This document shows, piece by piece, positions 59,061 to 64,000 of a stretch of DNA of 64,000 nucleotides. Source of the DNA: Hirudo medicinalis. Taxonomy: Eukaryota > Annelida > Clitellata > Hirudinida > Hirudinidae. The notes below the pieces were generated by a model, which made no database searches, was not told the origin of the DNA, and saw only the letters and a program-made list of their open reading frames with translations. The stretch is from the NCBI GenBank assembly GCA_011800805.1, contig MPNW01000778.1, positions 1 through 64,000 of the forward strand, read 5' to 3'. The first letter of the stretch is position 1, and each line of letters opens with the position of its first letter. A program made the position numbers and the translations under genes.

Positions 59061-60367
59061 TCCAATTACTCCTCTCGTCTAAAATCTCCACATACCGTTC
59101 AAAAGAGATCTTTACATGTAATAATAATTGTAATATGTCATCTTCAACCACGCTCATCAACAAAATCCTCGTTCACCAATAATATGCAGCTGTGCTTCTC
59201 CACAAATCCTCACTCAACATGCTTCCTCCTCCATTTGACAACCTTTTCACCCTTCATCAGAAATTCATTCCCACGACTTATGTAATGTCGGTCGCTTTCG
59301 GAGTGAAGTTGCAAATACCACCCTGAAACAATTTTCCATTAAATGCTAGGTCCACGTGTACATTCATCCACACCTAAAGAAGTCACCTCATCCACATCAG
59401 TATGAACTTTCAAGGCATCTTAGAAATTGTACTTACTTGACACTTGAATATCTGCTCACTCATTATTCTCATCTTATTATTTATTCATTTCGTTTGTTTA
59501 CAAACATTTACTCAATCGTTCATCTACGTACGCACCTACGTATTGTAGGTGGCCCTCTTAACGGGATGTGAATCCCTTTGGGTTTTTTCGCATTTGAACA
59601 TTTTTTTTTTCGCATTTCAGTTTTCGTTTGCATAAGTTTGATGTTCATGAAATAAAATAAAATAAAACAAACTTGCCTTAACAGTCGAATCAACTAAATC
59701 ACTGTGTTTTAGCAGACATTACGACTGTTTGCATCACCGTAAGATGATTTGGTCGTTTGCTGAATTTACATTAAATATTTATTTTTTTAATTTGATGATT
59801 TATTTTACTATTTATTATGTAAATATTTGTATTTAACATTATATTTAACATTGTAATCGATCATGAGTATGGTGATCGGTCGAAGTTCTTGGGAAGAAAC
59901 GTGTAATTTTACAAGTTTCATCGAATCTAAGGCGAACTGATCGGAAAATGGAGAATGTTTCACAAGTTTTCTATCTTCATTTGTCCTGCTACGCGAACAA
60001 GTGGAAAGAAATGAACTTGTTTATTTGATTATTAAAAAAGATTTTTAAACAATTAATTAATTTGTATTCAATAAATGTTTAAACTAATATGTTTAAGAGA
60101 GTAAAAAAATAACAAATTTATAACTATGAACATTTATTAATAATTACTATTATTATTATATTAATAATATTTATTAATAATTAATAATTACTTTATTTAT
60201 TAATAATTATTTTATTAATAAAATCTATCCAAAGTAAGTTGTTATTCTTCGGAGATAAAAATAAAGCCGGGCTTTTAACAACGGTTATTTATAGCAAAAT
60301 ATAAATCAAGTCGATGGCAGTAAAATATTATCGCCTATTCTTCTAAGAGAAATAACAAGACCCTCTT
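59061..60367. other. Spacer downstream of the neuroligin gene
   Basis: AT-rich, no exon. A family-1 SINE fragment lies on the minus strand at about 59714-59747 (reads ACGGTGATGCAAACAGTCGT). The right part should be the neuroligin 3' UTR. Confidence 0.45.
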
Positions 60368-63300
60368 TCAAACGTCTGCATCCCTACGCGCGCTGATCGG
60401 TGAATCGCCGAACGAAACGAGTGGTTTTGTCGGAGTTGGATAACTGGAATAAACCGAAGATGTCTCCGAAACCGAAACGGTGTTCTGGTTACCGGAAAGA
60501 CCAGAAAGAGTTTCGTTTAAAATATCACAATCTATGGCCGTCTCTGAGACCTTACAGCTACGACATGCTTGCTTGGAAGTCTTACTGTCGGAGTTGAAGA
60601 GAGGATCAGACTTCGATGGCATCTGGTTCGCCAGAGTCGAAAAAGTCGTCACGGCAGAAGCACTGTCGGGATGTTTGGATCTGGGAATGCTGGATGATGA
60701 GAGTTGTTCGAGTACGATGGTTCTGTTGTTGTAGCAGTGAGGTGGCTTGCCGTGGCCGACAAAGTTCGACTCCAAGTCCGAAACCAGATGCAAATTAGAA
60801 TGCTGTTTGAGGAAAGAAACGTCGTTGTCAGCGTCTGGTTCTACGAACTTCACGCCCTTCTGACTCGCCATTGTTGAGAATTCTATGTGTCCTCTGTCGT
60901 GAAGTCTGGACGGATGGATTTCATTTTTATCCAAGAATTCCATGCGCTTTGAAGACTTGATGCATGTGGAGTCGAAGCAGTTCTCCTTGGACGTGTCGTA
61001 AGGTGAAACGCTGCCGATGTACGGGTAGGACTCCCCCCGCTGCTGTTTAAACGAGTTGTTCAAGTAATTTTGATTGATGGAGGTGTTCAGCGTCTTGTGC
61101 TGCTTTGAATCCTTGCGATAGTGATCGGCCGAGTACATGGGCGTCTGTTGGTGATGTTGCTTGTGATAATGTTGATCTCCCGCCTCGTTATCACTTGAAT
61201 GAATCGAACGACAGCTGAAATTTTTTCGCCTCCCCCGTCTCTTCTTCTGGCAATAAACGGCGATGAAGAGGAAAATGTTTCCGGATAGAAGGACGCAGCC
61301 CACTCCAATGACAACGACAAGCGGCAAGTTGTGGTTCGGATGCTGGTTGCTGAGCTGCATGGGACGTACCATGGTCTTGGATGTGGGGCCATCAAAAGAT
61401 TCATCGTACATGTCGTGTCTGTTGTAGGGGAAGGAATCGTATCTATCCTGCTCCGTCTCTTGATAATGTCTGTTGTGCTCCTTAAACTGAAATGATGAGA
61501 ATAGTCCCGGTGATGTGATCTTTTGATAGATAGTATGTTTGCTTTGCTGTGGAGGGCTTGAAAACATGGATTGATTTCTGGCTGAACCTTTCCTATTCGG
61601 ATTCCAGTTTGGCGTGAGATTGCTTTGGTGTGCACGTTTGGGGGAAGATGGGGATAGGGGTTTTGATGAAGTACAAACCTCAGTCACCAGATTTCCGTCG
61701 AAGAGACTGGAATTGTCGGAGTGGTCCAACTGGTGGAAGGAGCATTGGTCGAGGTGGTGTGATGTCTTGTGAATGTTCGGAAGCAAGTCCAGCCAGAGCG
61801 CCATCTTTGAAGCTCGATAAAAGGATTTGACGGAAAACTTCTGACTTTCTAAGAGCAACAATTACTCCATTTTGAGTTTTAAATAGGAACAAAAAAAGTA
61901 ATTTCACAAAATAATAACGACAGCATAATTTATATTTGTTGCGTTACCTAAGAGAAGTATCTGCTGCCCACTGGTGTTGTATGCCGGCCAGTAAACCATG
62001 TCCAAGCTCGGAATGAAGGGCGTGAAGCGGTTGCTTTTCAATTTTTTAGTGGTGGATCCAGGACTGTCGTTAGGAGACCTGAAGGAAAAGAAAGAAATAA
62101 TTTCTTTTCGTACGAATACGTCATGCTTATAAATCACATGTGGAGGGAATGGAAGTTTTCATCTTTGCTCTACAATTCGATAAAAAATCTTAGAGGTATT
62201 TCCTGCTCTACAGAATCTACAGAAAGGGAGTTTCTGACTGAGATAGCATCGATTTTAAGACAAAGCGATTTTGCGGTCAACTCTCCTAAGCATTGATTCC
62301 ACAAGTTTTATTCGAAAATAGGAAAAGGAAATTTTTTCTCTGTACGCAGTGGCCAGGAGAGGTTAATTATGCTCAACCCCATTCGGAGTGCAAGATTTTA
62401 AACAGCGCTGATAACCTTTGCAACCTCGGGCGGGAGATAAAGTAGTGCTCGTTCTCACCCATCATTTACCATCGATTGTCCTCCTGCCAATACCACTTGC
62501 GGCCAGAATGAACACTTTTTCAAACACTCCAAAATTTTGCATTTTCCCATCCTTAATGAGTTCGACGATCATTATTTTGTTTAAATCAATTTAAAATGTG
62601 TTCTTTATTTATGCGGTCGCATTTCTCAGGAAATGCTGCAAAAAATGGTCAAATAAATTCTGGAGATTACAGCGCTTGTAACTGAGTAACTCAGGCCGAC
62701 CTTATTGATTTCAAGCAGCGATTCATTTTAGTTTTAAAGAAAACATTTGCATCAAAAAATGTTGTCCAAGTTTTGGAAAAAAAAAAAGCTTTTCTTACCC
62801 TGTCCTAATGAAGTTACCCCACAATCTGAGCATCGCTTCATTGAAACTTTTATCTTGCCACGAATAAGTTGAAACAAACGGGTCTATGCCGTCGGTGATA
62901 GGAGCGGCAAAGGCATAAGCCAGATCATCGCCGTGGCTACTTCTCGGCCAAGAATTTTCATTCCTTCCACTTTGAAACGCAGCTTGTGAAGAGTTACCAG
63001 AATGTGAAGCGTGTTCTTTGGCACCTCGGTTGTAGCAGTACACGTAGACTTTGACTGGATTGCCATCCTTTCTGTGATTTCGGCCGGAGGCCTTCAAGCC
63101 GTAATGGTCAATGAACCTGGCGTCGCTGAATAAAGAAAGTTCACCCTCTTCCTCTGAAGATTCCCTCTGAGTGTATTCAACACGTCGAAGAGTGGTCCAG
63201 TATTCGCTGGCCACCGATGCAAGTTTCATGGTAGGACTGGCGTACATGGCGTCACCGAGCAGTTCATAAAGAGAGTTTCGCACTTCACTTCTGGAGAGAG

Positions 63301-64000
63301 TTAAGCCGCTAGACTCCCAATTACGATATTGATGGAGGAGAATGTCGAGGATGGTTTGTCTGTGGAACTGGAAGCTGTTATGGATGAAAGTGCGAACGAT
63401 CCTCCACATGGCCTCCTATTAATTTTGCTGACATTTCAAAATGTTCGCCGACATTTTTTTTTCTCAAAAAAAAAGTAGCAAACTAAATAAATTTTACTGC
63501 AATAAAAGCCACGATGAATCAAGAGTTTATTCGGTTTAGCAGAAAAGCAAAAAAAAAACCAAAGAAAAAAAGTAATAGAAATCACTTGGCTGAGTCCGTC
63601 GTCCCAGAGTGTTTGATTGAAAAAGGCCTGACCCTCACCGAGCGTGAAACCAACCATGATTGAAAAATTCTGGTCGGCCTCCGAGGCAGGCACAGTAAAT
63701 TTCTCCGACGCTGGCGTCGCTTCCAGCGGATGGGCGTAAATGTTTAAATTCAGAGGAAGCCCCTGCGAAGGTGGGATGACTTCCCCGTCCACCACAGGAC
63801 CGAAGAGGAAGTGGAACCGCGGTGTCGCCAGACTCGCCGCTGCCGACAGGAGACCCTCGTATGGAATCTGAACGTGGGCGAAGAATATGACAGCATTCAT
63901 CAACTTATCTGTTGTAATGTAATTGGACGGCTGTAATTCTACGACACCAGTTTGCATAACCCGTGCTAAGAATGCGTGATCTTGTGGTTGGCACATTAAG
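60368..64000 (-). CDS. NLGN: Neuroligin, 3' half of gene (partial at the window edge)
   Basis: Neuroligins are postsynaptic adhesion proteins with an inactive cholinesterase-like ectodomain that binds neurexin. Exons (minus): 63586 to beyond 64000, 62799-63415, 61948-62078, 60368-61848; phases fit. The first exon carries FGPVVDGEVIPPS and a GFTLGEGQAFF stretch like the family's GVNQGEGLKF. The second has the long helical part (HQYRNWES) and SHGDDLAYAFAAPI at the catalytic-His position of esterases, ending LRLWGNFIRTG. The third has FTPFIPSLDMVYWPAYN. The last closes the domain (YRASKMALWLDLLPNIH), then a low-complexity stalk, one transmembrane helix (about 61254-61322, LVVVIGVGCVLLSGNIFLFI), a basic KKRRGRRK stop-transfer and a long cytoplasmic tail. 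The tail ends DADV, unlike the TTRV PDZ ligand of vertebrate neuroligins. A 25-residue acidic Ser/Glu insert (ESSEEEGEL) lies in the second exon. Confidence 0.9.

Noticed and set aside
58835..59182. 115-codon frame in the GC-rich island
   Set aside because: No protein similarity recognised; most likely untranslated part of the retroelement.
60400..60798. Plus-strand frames opposite the neuroligin tail
   Set aside because: Antisense shadows of the last neuroligin exon with no independent support.
61087..61635. 182-codon frame on the same strand as neuroligin
   Set aside because: It is a shifted-frame shadow of the long last neuroligin exon, whose true frame carries the end of the cholinesterase-like domain and the transmembrane helix.
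1..64000. CRISPR array, bacterial operon or viral genome
   Set aside because: Spliced animal genes throughout; tandem repeats found are microsatellites or minisatellites without unique spacers.

Overview
The window is AT-rich nuclear DNA from an invertebrate animal. Genes are split by many short GT-AG introns, intergenic DNA is full of trinucleotide microsatellites, and a metazoan-only gene (a neuroligin) is present. I cannot place the species from sequence alone; an annelid or other lophotrochozoan would fit but is a guess. N runs and several single-base frame breaks suggest a draft assembly.

Layout. 1-14,900 holds no convincing gene: microsatellites, an 18-bp minisatellite, a decayed transposon-like coding remnant near 3 kb and one SINE-like copy. 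14,963-17,574 (+) is a complete nine-exon ADRM1/Rpn13 gene (proteasomal ubiquitin receptor). 18,471-28,146 (+) is a complete 20-exon ABCB6-type ABC transporter, followed at 29,177-33,885 (+) by a tandem second copy. That copy has lost the DNA between exon 2 and the end of exon 4, which breaks its frame. Parts of the two ATP-binding regions are almost identical, introns included, while neighbouring exons are strongly diverged.

35,100-57,400 (-) is a head-to-tail cluster of secreted, cysteine-containing modular proteins. I read each module as a highly degenerate CAP (SCP/TAPS, PF00188-type) domain. Four genes (A-D from low to high coordinate) and at least two relics share exon phases, proline/threonine-rich linker exons and a TATA-like promoter. 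Gene B is intact with three modules. D has modules 1+2, C has modules 2+3 (one frameshift), and A has modules 1+2 (one frameshift and a deletion). This cluster is the most unusual content of the window.

58,150-59,050 is a GC-richer island: the 3' part of a retrotransposon-like ORF, then a tRNA-Glu-like SINE with a 14-bp target-site duplication. 60,368-64,000 (-) is the 3' half of a neuroligin gene (end of the cholinesterase-like domain, stalk, transmembrane helix and cytoplasmic tail); its 5' part lies beyond the window.

A second dispersed family, with a tRNA-Ser/Leu-like head and a TATATAAAT-containing body, recurs at least seven times across the window. A hAT end of the Charlie/SPIN type lies near 37.5 kb. 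The genes do not form an operon. The two recurring themes are tandem duplication with partial loss (ABCB6, CAP-like) and repeat insertion into introns.
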